Shown piece by piece: positions 8,197 through 15,985 of a stretch of DNA of 20,944 bases. The position numbers and the translations under genes were made by a program. The DNA comes from DATKEK01 sp035512195 (GTDB lineage: Bacteria > Pseudomonadota > Gammaproteobacteria > Burkholderiales > Eutrophovitaceae), in the NCBI GenBank assembly GCA_035512195.1, contig DATKEK010000378.1:1-20944 (forward strand), in the 5' to 3' direction. Each line of letters starts with the position of its first letter. The first letter of the stretch is position 1. Below the pieces are notes generated by a model. That model was not told the origin of the DNA. It saw nothing but the letters and a program-made list of their open reading frames with translations, and searched no databases.

Positions 8197-8223
8197 CCGG
8201 CGGTTTCGTCACATTCCCTCGCC

Positions 8224-9467
<1,244 letters not shown>

Positions 9468-9483
<16 letters not shown>

Positions 9484-9588
9484 AGGGTGAAGGAGGAAGG
9501 ATGAGGAAGAAGGGCGGAATCGGGGGTGGCAAGGTGCGCGGCGCGTGCTCCGTGCGTCATCCTTTCGCCTTCCGCCTTCATCCTTGCC
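9468..9588. repeat. Intergenic inverted repeat of 7-bp tandem units (glyA/nrdR element)
   Basis: The left arm (9468-9509) is a run of heptamers related to GAAGGAT: GAAGGAT, GAAGGGT, GAAGGAG and GAAGGAT are consecutive at 9475-9502. The right arm (9557-9588) is their complement. Aligning 9476-9504 with the reverse complement of 9557-9585 gives 25 matches of 29, separated by about 52 bases. The left arm includes the glyA stop codon and the right arm ends 2-5 bases before the nrdR ATG, so the element occupies the whole junction. Transcribed RNA would form a long purine/pyrimidine hairpin. Confidence 0.85.
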
Positions 9589-9593
9589 CATGA
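9501..9593 (+). CDS. Possible 30-codon leader ORF coupling glyA to nrdR
   Basis: An ATG at 9501 is preceded by AGGAGG (9491-9496), a near-perfect though closely spaced ribosome site supplied by the repeat. The frame crosses the hairpin loop and right arm and stops at a TGA (9591-9593) that overlaps the nrdR ATG as ATGA. The peptide (MRKKGGIGGGK..., then HPFAFRLHPCP) resembles no family I know. nrdR itself has only pyrimidines in front of its start, so re-initiation from this ORF is a plausible way to translate it. The frame could also be chance, because the repeat arm mimics a ribosome site. Confidence 0.25.
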   Translation: MRKKGGIGGGKVRGACSVRHPFAFRLHPCP

Positions 9594-10063
9594 AGTGTCC
9601 GTTCTGTAAACACGACGACACACAGGTCGTGGACTCGCGCGTATCGGAGGAGGGCAGCAGCATCCGCCGCCGCCGGCGCTGTCTCGCCTGCGACAAGCGC
9701 TTCACCACCTACGAGACGGTCGAGCTGCGCATGCCGCAGATGGTGAAATCCAACGGCTTTCGCGAGGAATTCAAGGAAGACAAGCTGCGCACCGGTTTCC
9801 TGCGCGCGCTGCACAAGCGCCCGGTGCCGGCCAACCTGGTGGAGGACGCGGTCGAGCGGATCAAGCAGAAGCTGCTCTCGCTCGGAGAGCGCGAGATCGA
9901 ATCGCGCCGCCTGGGCGAGATGGTGATGAAGGAACTGTACAAGCTGGACAAGGTGGCCTACATCCGCTTCGCATCCGTTTACCGGGATTTCCAGGACGTA
10001 GACGACTTCCGCGACGCCATCAAGGAAGTGCAGAAACCGTCTCCGCGCCGCGGAGGGCGTTGA
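9590..10063 (+). CDS. nrdR: Transcriptional repressor NrdR
   Basis: A 157-residue nucleotide-sensing repressor of ribonucleotide reductase genes. The N-terminal zinc ribbon is complete (C3 and C6 in CPFC, C31 and C34 in CLAC) with the basic stretch SSIRRRRRC and RFTTYE. The ATP-cone domain follows from about residue 49 (KSNGFREEFKEDKLRTGFLR) through YIRFASVYRDFQDVDDF near residue 125. The ATG at 9590 starts the invariant MKCPFC. No ribosome site precedes it: the bases in front are the pyrimidine arm of the repeat element. A glyA-nrdR-rib order is common in proteobacteria. The stop overlaps the ribD start (TGATG). Confidence 0.97.
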   Translation: MKCPFCKHDDTQVVDSRVSEEGSSIRRRRRCLACDKRFTTYETVELRMPQMVKSNGFREEFKEDKLRTGFLRALHKRPVPANLVEDAVERIKQKLLSLGEREIESRRLGEMVMKELYKLDKVAYIRFASVYRDFQDVDDFRDAIKEVQKPSPRRGGR

Positions 10064-11154
10064 TGGCAATCGCTGCGGATTACGGGTTCATGACCCGGGC
10101 GCTGCGTCTTGCCCGCCGCGGGCTGTACACGACGACGCCCAACCCGCGCGTGGGTAGCGTGATCGTGAAAGATGGCCGGGTGATCGGCGAGGGCTGGCAT
10201 GCGCGTGCCGGCGAAGCGCACGCCGAGGTGAATGCGCTTGCAGAGGCGGCGGGCGGCGCGCAAGGCGCGACGATCTATGTCAGCCTCGAGCCCTGCACGC
10301 ATCACGGTCGCACCCCGCCCTGCGTCGAGGCGCTGATTGCGGCAAAGCCAGCACGGGTGGTGGTGGCGATGACCGATCCCAACCCGGCGGTCGCGGGCAG
10401 CGGCCTGCAGCGCCTGCGCGATGCGGGCATCGAGGTCGAGAGCGGCGTGCTGGAAACCGAGGCGCGCGAATTGAACATCGGATTCGTGTCTCGCATGACC
10501 CGTGGGCGACCCTGGATCCGGCTGAAGATCGCCGCCGGGCTGGACGGCAAGACCGCGCTACGCAACGGCGTCAGCCAGTGGATCACCGGACCGGATGCGC
10601 GGCGCGACGGCCATCGCTGGCGGTCGCGCTCCTGCGCGGTGATGACCGGCATTGGCACGCTGAAGGACGACGATCCGCAACTGACGGTGCGAAACGTCGA
10701 GACGTCGCGGCAGCCGCTGCGCATCGTGGTCGACAGCCGGCTGCGCATTCCTCTGGATGCACGCATATTCGAGGGTGGCGGCGTGCTGGTCGCCACCGCC
10801 AACGACGACCGCGACAGAATTGCCGCGATCGAGGCCAACGGGACGGAAGTCGCGGTGCTGCCGAATGCGGAAGGCAAGGTGGACCTGCAGAAGCTGTGCG
10901 CGCATCTGGCTTCGCGCGGCGTGAACGAAGTGCTGGTGGAAGCCGGCATCAACCTGCATAGCGCGCTGCTGCGCGCGGCAATGGTGGACGAGCTGCTGAT
11001 CTACCTGGCGCCGATATTTCTCGGCGATCGGGCCAGAGGGATGCTGGACCTGGGTGAAATAGCCGGTATGGACGAAGTGCTGAAACTGGACGTGCGCGAA
11101 CTGCGGTCCTTCGGGCGGGATCTGCGCATGCTCGCGCGTCTGGCGGCGGGCTGA
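10063..11154 (+). CDS. ribD: Bifunctional diaminohydroxyphosphoribosylaminopyrimidine deaminase / 5-amino-6-(5-phosphoribosylamino)uracil reductase
   Basis: A 363-residue enzyme catalysing the second and third steps of riboflavin synthesis after GTP cyclohydrolase II. Residues 1 to about 145 form the cytidine-deaminase-like domain: TPNPRVGSVIV, the zinc/catalytic HAE (H53, E55) and the zinc cysteines in EPCTHHGRTPPC (C78, C87). The rest is the NADPH-dependent reductase domain, beginning near RPWIRLKIAAGLDGKTAL, with DPQLTVRNV and a C-terminal GINLHSALLRAAMVDELLIY. Length is normal for a full two-domain RibD. The ATG shares its A with the nrdR stop (TGATG) and is preceded by GGAGGG at 10052-10057, so it can initiate both directly and by coupling. 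Confidence 0.97.
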   Translation: MAIAADYGFMTRALRLARRGLYTTTPNPRVGSVIVKDGRVIGEGWHARAGEAHAEVNALAEAAGGAQGATIYVSLEPCTHHGRTPPCVEALIAAKPARVVVAMTDPNPAVAGSGLQRLRDAGIEVESGVLETEARELNIGFVSRMTRGRPWIRLKIAAGLDGKTALRNGVSQWITGPDARRDGHRWRSRSCAVMTGIGTLKDDDPQLTVRNVETSRQPLRIVVDSRLRIPLDARIFEGGGVLVATANDDRDRIAAIEANGTEVAVLPNAEGKVDLQKLCAHLASRGVNEVLVEAGINLHSALLRAAMVDELLIYLAPIFLGDRARGMLDLGEIAGMDEVLKLDVRELRSFGRDLRMLARLAAG

Positions 11155-11155
11155 G

Positions 11156-11755
11156 ATGTTTACCGGCATCGTACAGGCGGTCGGCGTGATTGCCGGGGTT
11201 CGGCCGGCCGGACGCAGTGTCGAGCTCGAAGTCGAAGCGCCCGGGCTGGAAATGACGGATGTCGCGGTCGGCGACAGCATTGCGGTCGACGGGGTCTGCC
11301 TCACGGTAACGGCTATCGAAGGCAAGACGCTGCGCTTCGATGTATCGCAGGAAACGCTTGCGGTCGCCGCCGGGTTTTGCGGGAAACAGCGGGTGAACGT
11401 GGAGAAGTCGCTGCGGTTGGCGGACCGCCTCGGCGGGCATCTGGTCAGCGGGCACGTGGATGCGGTTGGTGAAGTTGCGGCGGTGACGCCGGTGGATGGC
11501 AACCGGGAGATCGCCATTCGTTTCCAGGGCCCGATCGGGAAGTACTTCGCGCGCAAGGGCTCGGTCACGGTGAACGGCGTCAGCCTGACGATCAATGCGG
11601 TCGATCACCAGAGCTTCACCCTGAACCTGATTCCGCATACGCTTGCCATGACGAATCTGGGTGAACTGGCGCCCGGCAGGCGGGTGAACCTGGAGGTGGA
11701 TCTGGTCGCGAGATACGTGGAGCGCATGTTGTCTGACGAAGGCGGGAAAAAGTGA
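11156..11755 (+). CDS. ribE: Riboflavin synthase, alpha subunit
   Basis: A 199-residue enzyme that dismutates two 6,7-dimethyl-8-ribityllumazine molecules into riboflavin and the pyrimidine substrate. It has the two tandem lumazine-binding barrels expected: MFTGIVQAVGVI with GDSIAVDGVCLTV in the first half, and GGHLVSGHVDAVGEV with GSVTVNGVSLTIN in the second, ending in the trimerisation helix (VDLVARYVERML). The start lies one base after the ribD stop, and the end overlaps the ribBA GTG by four bases (GTGA), so the three genes are translationally linked. Confidence 0.97.
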   Translation: MFTGIVQAVGVIAGVRPAGRSVELEVEAPGLEMTDVAVGDSIAVDGVCLTVTAIEGKTLRFDVSQETLAVAAGFCGKQRVNVEKSLRLADRLGGHLVSGHVDAVGEVAAVTPVDGNREIAIRFQGPIGKYFARKGSVTVNGVSLTINAVDHQSFTLNLIPHTLAMTNLGELAPGRRVNLEVDLVARYVERMLSDEGGKK

Positions 11756-12864
11756 GCGCACCGACGAGCGGCACGCGCGAGATCATCGCCGACATCCGCA
11801 ACGGCAAAATGGTGATCCTGGTCGATGAAGAGGACCGGGAGAACGAAGGCGACCTGGTGATGGCGGCGCAGTTCGCGACACCTGAAGCGATCAATTTCAT
11901 GGCGAAGCACGGCCGCGGCCTGATCTGCCTGACGCTGACCGAGATCCGCTGCCGGCAGTTGAATCTGCCGCTGATGACCGGCGCGAACCGCTCGCGGCTC
12001 GGCACCAACTTCACGCAGTCGATCGAGGCCGCGAGCGGGGTGACGACAGGCATTTCGGCAGCGGACCGCGCCCGCACGGTGCAGGCGGCGGTGCGCAAGG
12101 ATGCGAAGCCGGAAGATATCGTTCAGCCGGGCCACATCTTCCCGCTGATGGCGCAGAAAGGCGGGGTGCTGGTGCGCGCCGGACATACCGAGGCCGGTTG
12201 CGACTTGGCGTCGATGGCAGGGCTGGAACCGGCTTCGGTAATCTGCGAGATTCTCAAGGATGACGGCGAGATGGCGCGCATGCCGGACCTGATCGAGTTC
12301 GCCGGAACGCATGGCATGCGCATCGGCACCATCGCGGATCTGATTCACTACCGCAGCGAGAACGAGTCGCTGATAGAAAAGGTTGCGAAACGGCGCATCG
12401 GAACCGCCTTCGGCGAGTTCGACCTGATCGCATATCGCGACAAGATTTCCGACGATGCGCATCTGGTGCTGGTGAAGGGAGAGATTTCCGGAGCAGCGGA
12501 AACGCTGGTGCGGGTGCATGAGCCGTTGTCGGTGGTCGACCTGCTGGACGCGGGCAGCACCAGTCATTCGTGGAATCTGAACGACGCGATGCGGGCGATT
12601 GCCGAAGCGGGTAGCGGCGTGATCGTGCTTCTGCACCGGACGGAAACCGGGGCGCAGTTGCTGGAGCGCCTGACCGCGAACGCGGCCAGCAGAATGCAGC
12701 CGGAAAAAATCGCGCTGCGTACCTACGGCATCGGCGCGCAGATTCTGCGCGATCTCGGGGTGAAAAAGATGAAACTGATGTCCGCGCCCCGGCGCATGCC
12801 GAGCATGACCGGCTTCGATCTCGAAGTGACGGGGTATCTGCAACCAGACGGAGAACGCGACTGA
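11752..12864 (+). CDS. ribBA: 3,4-dihydroxy-2-butanone-4-phosphate synthase with a degenerate GTP cyclohydrolase II-like C-terminal domain (RibBX-type)
   Basis: A 370-residue two-domain protein. The N-terminal 205 residues are a complete RibB: VDEEDRENEGDLVMAA, the TGISAADRARTV loop and VRAGHTEAGCDLASMAG. It makes the four-carbon unit of riboflavin from ribulose 5-phosphate. The C-terminal half aligns with RibA by position (TYGIGAQILRDLGVKKMKLM) but contains no cysteine at all; the zinc motif CxxGDxxxSxxCDC is replaced by VVDLLDAGSTSHSWNLNDA. It should therefore lack GTP cyclohydrolase II activity, as reported for the proteobacterial RibBX variant, and a separate ribA is expected elsewhere. 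The GTG start overlaps ribE by four bases. Confidence 0.93.
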   Translation: MSAPTSGTREIIADIRNGKMVILVDEEDRENEGDLVMAAQFATPEAINFMAKHGRGLICLTLTEIRCRQLNLPLMTGANRSRLGTNFTQSIEAASGVTTGISAADRARTVQAAVRKDAKPEDIVQPGHIFPLMAQKGGVLVRAGHTEAGCDLASMAGLEPASVICEILKDDGEMARMPDLIEFAGTHGMRIGTIADLIHYRSENESLIEKVAKRRIGTAFGEFDLIAYRDKISDDAHLVLVKGEISGAAETLVRVHEPLSVVDLLDAGSTSHSWNLNDAMRAIAEAGSGVIVLLHRTETGAQLLERLTANAASRMQPEKIALRTYGIGAQILRDLGVKKMKLMSAPRRMPSMTGFDLEVTGYLQPDGERD

Positions 12865-12900
12865 AGACGCGGAATCAGGGATCTGGAGAAGAAAGCGCAC

Positions 12901-13040
12901 AACGCAGGACGCAGAGGAAAATCAGAATGAACCACCAAGGCACCAAGGCACCAAGAAGACAAGATGTGAGTTGCAGTTCGTGGTGTCTTGGTGCCTTGGT
13001 GGTGAGATCGAATTACTCTTTTCTCGGCGTTCTCTGCGTT
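12901..13040. repeat. Intergenic inverted repeat of 8-bp tandem units (ribBA/ribH element)
   Basis: The core left arm (12931-12955) is three tandem copies of CACCAAGG-type octamers starting at 12933; the core right arm (12981-13003) is the inverse, 22 of 23 positions pairing over a loop of about 27 bases. An outer pair continues the structure: ACGCAGG/ACGCAGA followed by GGAAAA (12902-12921) against TTTTCTCGGCGTTCTCTGC (13019-13037). The element fills most of the 261 bases between ribBA and ribH. It is not a CRISPR: there are no spacers and the units are contiguous. Confidence 0.85.
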
Positions 13041-13109
13041 GAGAGCGATGAACTGGTTACCTTACCGACGACCGTCGCGGCTGGCGGAGGATTTTCAACA
13101 AACCGTTAA
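12927..13109 (+). CDS. Possible 60-codon ORF crossing the ribBA/ribH repeat
   Basis: The ATG at 12927 has AGAGGAAA (12913-12920) at a normal distance. The frame runs through both arms of the hairpin and stops with TAA at 13107-13109, 16 bases before the ribH start. The peptide (MNHQGTKAPRR..., SWCLGALVV...) is simply the repeat in translation and shows no domain. It may be translated fortuitously or serve to carry ribosomes to ribH, which lacks its own ribosome site. Confidence 0.15.
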   Translation: MNHQGTKAPRRQDVSCSSWCLGALVVRSNYSFLGVLCVESDELVTLPTTVAAGGGFSTNR

Positions 13110-13125
13110 TACCCACCTGCACAAC

Positions 13126-13605
13126 ATGCCACCTGACAGCGACGTCTATAGATTCGAGCCGAACCTGGACGGCACCGGTCTGCGCATCGGCGTCGCGGTC
13201 GCGCGATTCAACGCGGAGATCGGCGATGCGCTGCTTTCCGCCTGCCTGGATGAACTCGCGCGGCTCGGTGTGCGACGCCAGGATATCGCGGTCGCCTCGG
13301 TGCCCGGCTCGCTTGAAGTGCCGCTGCTGCTGCAGAAGCTCGCGCTCAGCGAACGGTTCGACGGCCTGATCGCGCTCGGTGCGGTGGTGCGCGGCGAGAC
13401 CTATCACTTCGAGGTGGTATCCAACGAATCCGCGGCTGGCATCATGTCGGTGCAGCTGGACAGCGGAATTCCGGTGGCCAACGGCATCCTGACGACCGAT
13501 ACGGAAGAACAGGCTTCCGCGCGCACCGGCGAGAAAGGCCGGGATTGCGCGCGCGCTGTCGTCGAGATGATCCGGCTTCTGGGGGCGATCGATGAAGGGC
13601 AGTAG
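13126..13605 (+). CDS. ribH: 6,7-dimethyl-8-ribityllumazine synthase
   Basis: A 159-residue enzyme joining the RibB product to the pyrimidine intermediate; it normally assembles as pentamers or icosahedra. Family motifs: LRIGVAVARFNAEI, VPGSLEVPLLLQKLA, GAVVRGETYHFEVVSNES (with the catalytic histidine after ETY), GIPVANGILTTDTEEQA and the final helix KGRDCARAVVEMI. The ATG at 13126 matches the family N-terminus (short tail then FEPNLDG); an in-frame ATG at 13048 would add 26 residues of partly repeat-adjacent sequence. No ribosome site is seen next to 13126; a GGCGGAGGA lies about 35 bases upstream. The end overlaps nusB by 14 bases. Confidence 0.95.
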   Translation: MPPDSDVYRFEPNLDGTGLRIGVAVARFNAEIGDALLSACLDELARLGVRRQDIAVASVPGSLEVPLLLQKLALSERFDGLIALGAVVRGETYHFEVVSNESAAGIMSVQLDSGIPVANGILTTDTEEQASARTGEKGRDCARAVVEMIRLLGAIDEGQ

Positions 13606-14032
13606 ACGCCGATCGCGCGAGCTTTGCCTGCAAGCGCTCTACCAGTGGCTGTTGAGCCCGAGCGATGCCGACCGGTTGCTGGCCGAGATCCGCGAACGTT
13701 CCGAAGCCGGTCCGCCCGATCAGGCCTACCTTGAGACCTTGCTGCATGGCACCCTGCGCGAGGCCGATGCGTTGCGCGATCTACTCAAACCGTTTCTGGA
13801 CCGCAAGCCCGCGGAACTTTCGCCGGTCGAGCATGCCCTGCTCCTGATGGCGGCCTACGAACTGGCAAGCCAGCCCGATACGCCATATAAAGTAGTGATC
13901 AACGAAGCGATCGAGCTGGCGAAAAGCTACGGCGGTACCGACGGCCACAAATACGTAACCGGCGTGCTCGACCGGCTCGCCGCTGAACTCCGGCCGGCGG
14001 AAGTTGCGGCACGGGCGAAGGCAAGATCCTGA
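13592..14032 (+). CDS. nusB: Transcription antitermination protein NusB
   Basis: A 146-residue all-helical RNA-binding protein that, with NusE (S10), recognises boxA RNA and supports rRNA antitermination. It starts with the characteristic basic RRRSRELCLQALYQWLL. It continues with FLDRKPAELSPVEHALLLMA and the very conserved PYKVVINEAIELAKSYGG followed by HKYVTGVLDRLA. Length is typical (about 140-150). The ATG lies inside the end of ribH (14-base overlap), a common ribH-nusB arrangement in proteobacteria. The stop is about 20 bases before the third tandem-repeat element. Confidence 0.96.
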   Translation: MKGSRRRSRELCLQALYQWLLSPSDADRLLAEIRERSEAGPPDQAYLETLLHGTLREADALRDLLKPFLDRKPAELSPVEHALLLMAAYELASQPDTPYKVVINEAIELAKSYGGTDGHKYVTGVLDRLAAELRPAEVAARAKARS

Positions 14033-14052
14033 TCCAATAAGATCCTGAACCA

Positions 14053-14243
14053 CGGAGGACACGGAGGACACGGAGGACACGGTGGACACGGAGGAAAACC
14101 AAACAGATCATCGCAACGCAATGGAGCGTACAAGACGCAACTAAGCCTCAAAAATGGGTTCTTTCTCACTCTCTTCGTGTCTTCGTGCCTTCGTGTTTCG
14201 CTTTTGTCTGGCTTTTCTCAGTGTCCTCAGTGTCCTCCGTGGT
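14053..14243. repeat. Intergenic inverted repeat of 9-bp tandem units (nusB/panB element)
   Basis: Five contiguous 9-mers of CGGAGGACA type occupy 14053-14097 (the fourth has GGTGG, the fifth ends AAA). The right arm, TTTTCTCAG then two TGTCCTC units and CGTGGT (14213-14243), is the inverse with fewer units. Inside the long loop, at about 14173-14197, is a further array of TTCGTG-containing units (CTTCGTGTCTTCGTGCC) without a left partner. The element lies between the nusB stop and the panB ribosome site, which it leaves intact. Confidence 0.85.
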
Positions 14244-14271
14244 GAGAATTCCGGTTTGCCAGGAGGAGACG

Positions 14272-15153
14272 ATGGCGGAAGAGACGAAGAAGCTGACGAT
14301 TTTCGACCTGCAGGCGAAGGCGGCGCGCGGGGAAAAGGTTTTCCAGGTCACGGCGGTGGATTTTCCGACCGCGCAGCTGGTGGATCGCGCGGGAATCGAC
14401 TGCATCCTGATCGGTGATTCGCTGGGAATGACCGCGCTCGGCTACTCGAGCACGGTGCCGGTGACGATGGACGAGATGATCCATCACGCGAAGGCGATCT
14501 CGCGCGCGGTGAGGCGCGCGATTCTGGTCGGCGACCTGCCGCTCGGCGCCTATCACGCCTCGACCGCCGACGCCGTGAACAGCGCGATGCGCATGGTCAA
14601 GGAAGGCGGCGCCGACGTGGTGAAGATCGAGGGTGGGGAGGAGTTCGCCGCGACCGCGGCCGCGGTGGTCAAGGCGGGGATTCCGGTGATGGCGCATATC
14701 GGCCTCACGCCGCAGCTGATGTCGAAGCTGGGCGGTTTCCGGGTGCAGGGCAGGAATGCGACCGCCGGGGTGCAGCTGGTGAAGGATGCGTTGGCACTGG
14801 AGAAAGCAGGCTGCTTTGCGATCGTGCTGGAAGCGATCCCGGACCGGGTGGCGCAGATCATCACCGAGAAACTGACGATACCGACAATCGGCATCGGTGC
14901 CGGCCCGCACTGCGACGGCCAGAATCTGGTGCTGCACGACATGGTCGGCCTGTTCGACCGGTTCACGCCGAAGTTCGTGAAGCGCTATGCGAACTGCTGG
15001 GAGATCATCGGCAAGGCGCTGGCCGATTTTCAGGATGACGTGAACAAGGGCCGTTTCCCGCAGGTCGCGCACAGCTTCACCATGAAGGACGACGAATACA
15101 AGGCGCTGCTGGACCAGATCGAAAAGACCCAGGCTACGCCTCCGTTCGAGTGA
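14272..15153 (+). CDS. panB: 3-methyl-2-oxobutanoate hydroxymethyltransferase
   Basis: A 293-residue TIM-barrel enzyme, first committed step of pantothenate synthesis: it transfers a one-carbon group from methylene-tetrahydrofolate to alpha-ketoisovalerate. Key residues are present: the metal aspartates in IGDSLGMT and VGDLPLGAY, the glutamate in VKIEGGEE, HIGLTPQLMSKLGGFRVQGR, and LEAIP with IGIGAGPHCDGQ. It is about 30 residues longer than E. coli PanB, mostly at the C-terminus (HSFTMKDDEYKALLDQIEK), and the segment near VTAVDFPTAQLVD differs from the usual 'TAYD' motif, so it is a divergent branch. AGGAGGAG at 14261-14268 fixes the ATG; an open frame upstream through the repeat is not considered coding. 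panC is not adjacent. Confidence 0.93.
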   Translation: MAEETKKLTIFDLQAKAARGEKVFQVTAVDFPTAQLVDRAGIDCILIGDSLGMTALGYSSTVPVTMDEMIHHAKAISRAVRRAILVGDLPLGAYHASTADAVNSAMRMVKEGGADVVKIEGGEEFAATAAAVVKAGIPVMAHIGLTPQLMSKLGGFRVQGRNATAGVQLVKDALALEKAGCFAIVLEAIPDRVAQIITEKLTIPTIGIGAGPHCDGQNLVLHDMVGLFDRFTPKFVKRYANCWEIIGKALADFQDDVNKGRFPQVAHSFTMKDDEYKALLDQIEKTQATPPFE

Positions 15154-15542
15154 CAGCGAACACTCCGGTTGCGCGTGCGACGGGTTTCCCGGCTGCGAGG
15201 ATCTTCACGGTTGCAAACGCCATCCTTGCGCCGATGCGGTCGATTTCTGTTGCGGTTTCGATCCAGTCGCCTTCACGCGCGCTTCCCAGATAGACGACTC
15301 CAAGGCTGGCGGTGACCAGCTGGATGGGGGGGATCCTGCGCGCCGTGCATGGCGTAGCCGAGCGCAATATCCGCAAGGGTGGCGAGCACGCCGCCGTGCA
15401 CCAGCCCGCGGGCGTTCAGATGATGCTTCTGCGCGACCAGCCCCATCCGCAGCGCATGCCCGCTGCCGTGAAAGTGCAGCGGACCGATGCGCTGCAGGAA
15501 CGGACTGGGCCGGTCCAGCGCGATGAAACCGTCCGGAATCAT
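15134..15542 (-). pseudogene. PaaI-type hotdog thioesterase, interrupted by a frameshift in a 7-C run
   Basis: The start at 15542 (MIPDGFIALDRPSPFLQRIG) is followed by the family active-site segment HLNARGLVHGGVLATLADIA and GYAMHGAQDPP. At the C7 run (plus-strand G7, 15326-15332) the frame shifts: the proper continuation, IQLVTASLGVVYLGSAREGD through ARMAFATVKI and ARATGVFAVT, is in another frame and ends at 15134. Removing one C joins the halves into a normal protein of about 135 residues. This may be a true pseudogene, a slippage-prone (phase-variable) tract, or a base-count error. The start overlaps the stop of the upstream thioesterase (ATGA); the end overlaps the panB end by 20 bases in convergent orientation. 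The substrate is an unknown acyl-CoA. Confidence 0.85.
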
Positions 15543-15985
15543 GTTCCTGCGACGCGCGTAAAGTTTCTCGCGGTGACCAGCGCGGTGGCAACGAGCTCGC
15601 GCCTGCCGCCACCTTCTGAAAACACTTCGACTGAACTGGTCGTCACGGTCCGGCCTGAGCCGACCAGGCAGGCGATCGCGACGAGCCGGCTGCCCAGCGC
15701 GGGATTGACGATTTTCATCGTGTAATCCAGGGTGGCCACGTGCGATCCCGGCGCAAGCAGCGTCAACGCCGCAGTTGCGCCGGCGAAGTCGGCGATCGCA
15801 CCGAGTATGCCGCCCTGCACCTGCCTGCCGTCGAAGGTGATCTCGGGCCGGATGTCCTGCGTAAAGACCGCACTGCCGATGTCCAGGGAATCCAGCTGCA
15901 AGCGGAGGAAATGCGCTGCCGGCATCACGTCGATGAAATCGCGCACCCACTGGCCGCGTGCCGTCTCCAGCGTATTCGCGATCAT
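15539..15985 (-). CDS. PaaI-family (hotdog-fold) acyl-CoA thioesterase
   Basis: A 148-residue protein with the hotdog pattern: a central helix in GRQVQGGILGAIADFAGATA, followed by strands ATLDYTMKIVNPALGSRLVA, RTVTTSSVEVFSEGGGRREL and a closing VATALVTARNF. The usual catalytic 'HGG' histidine is replaced by glutamine (QGG), while D in AIADFAG is in the expected place; several members use such variants, so activity is plausible but not certain. The ATG at 15985 is the start that fits the family size; AGGAAC lies about 10 bases before it. It overlaps the second thioesterase by ATGA and is divergent from the LysR gene, which may control both. Confidence 0.85.
   Translation of the reverse strand: MIANTLETARGQWVRDFIDVMPAAHFLRLQLDSLDIGSAVFTQDIRPEITFDGRQVQGGILGAIADFAGATAALTLLAPGSHVATLDYTMKIVNPALGSRLVAIACLVGSGRTVTTSSVEVFSEGGGRRELVATALVTARNFTRVAGT

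Larger units (their letters stand above)
8088..8208. repeat. Two identical 13-bp direct repeats in the cstA/glyA divergent control region
   Basis: TCCGGCGGTTTCG occurs at 8088-8100 and again at 8196-8208. The first copy is part of a perfect hairpin, CCGGCG-GTTT-CGCCGG (8089-8104), in the presumed cstA leader; the second begins at the last base of the glyA -10 box. A repeated 13-mer within 121 bases of non-coding DNA, placed just downstream of each -10 element, looks like a shared operator, but no regulator is assigned. Confidence 0.4.

Noticed and set aside
11605..12900. 431-codon - strand open frame opposite ribBA
   Set aside because: Antisense shadow of ribE/ribBA with no domain and an Arg/His-rich composition.
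12931..13003. Rho-independent terminator after ribBA
   Set aside because: The hairpin is strong but has no T-run after it, and its arms are tandem repeats shared in design with two other junctions; classed as a repeat element instead.
14053..14097. Possible CRISPR array
   Set aside because: The repeated units are only 9 bp and contiguous, with no spacers and no cas genes nearby.
14185..14271. N-terminal extension of panB through the repeat (reads FSVSSVSSVV)
   Set aside because: It is the 9-mer repeat in translation; panB has a strong ribosome site and ATG at 14261-14274.
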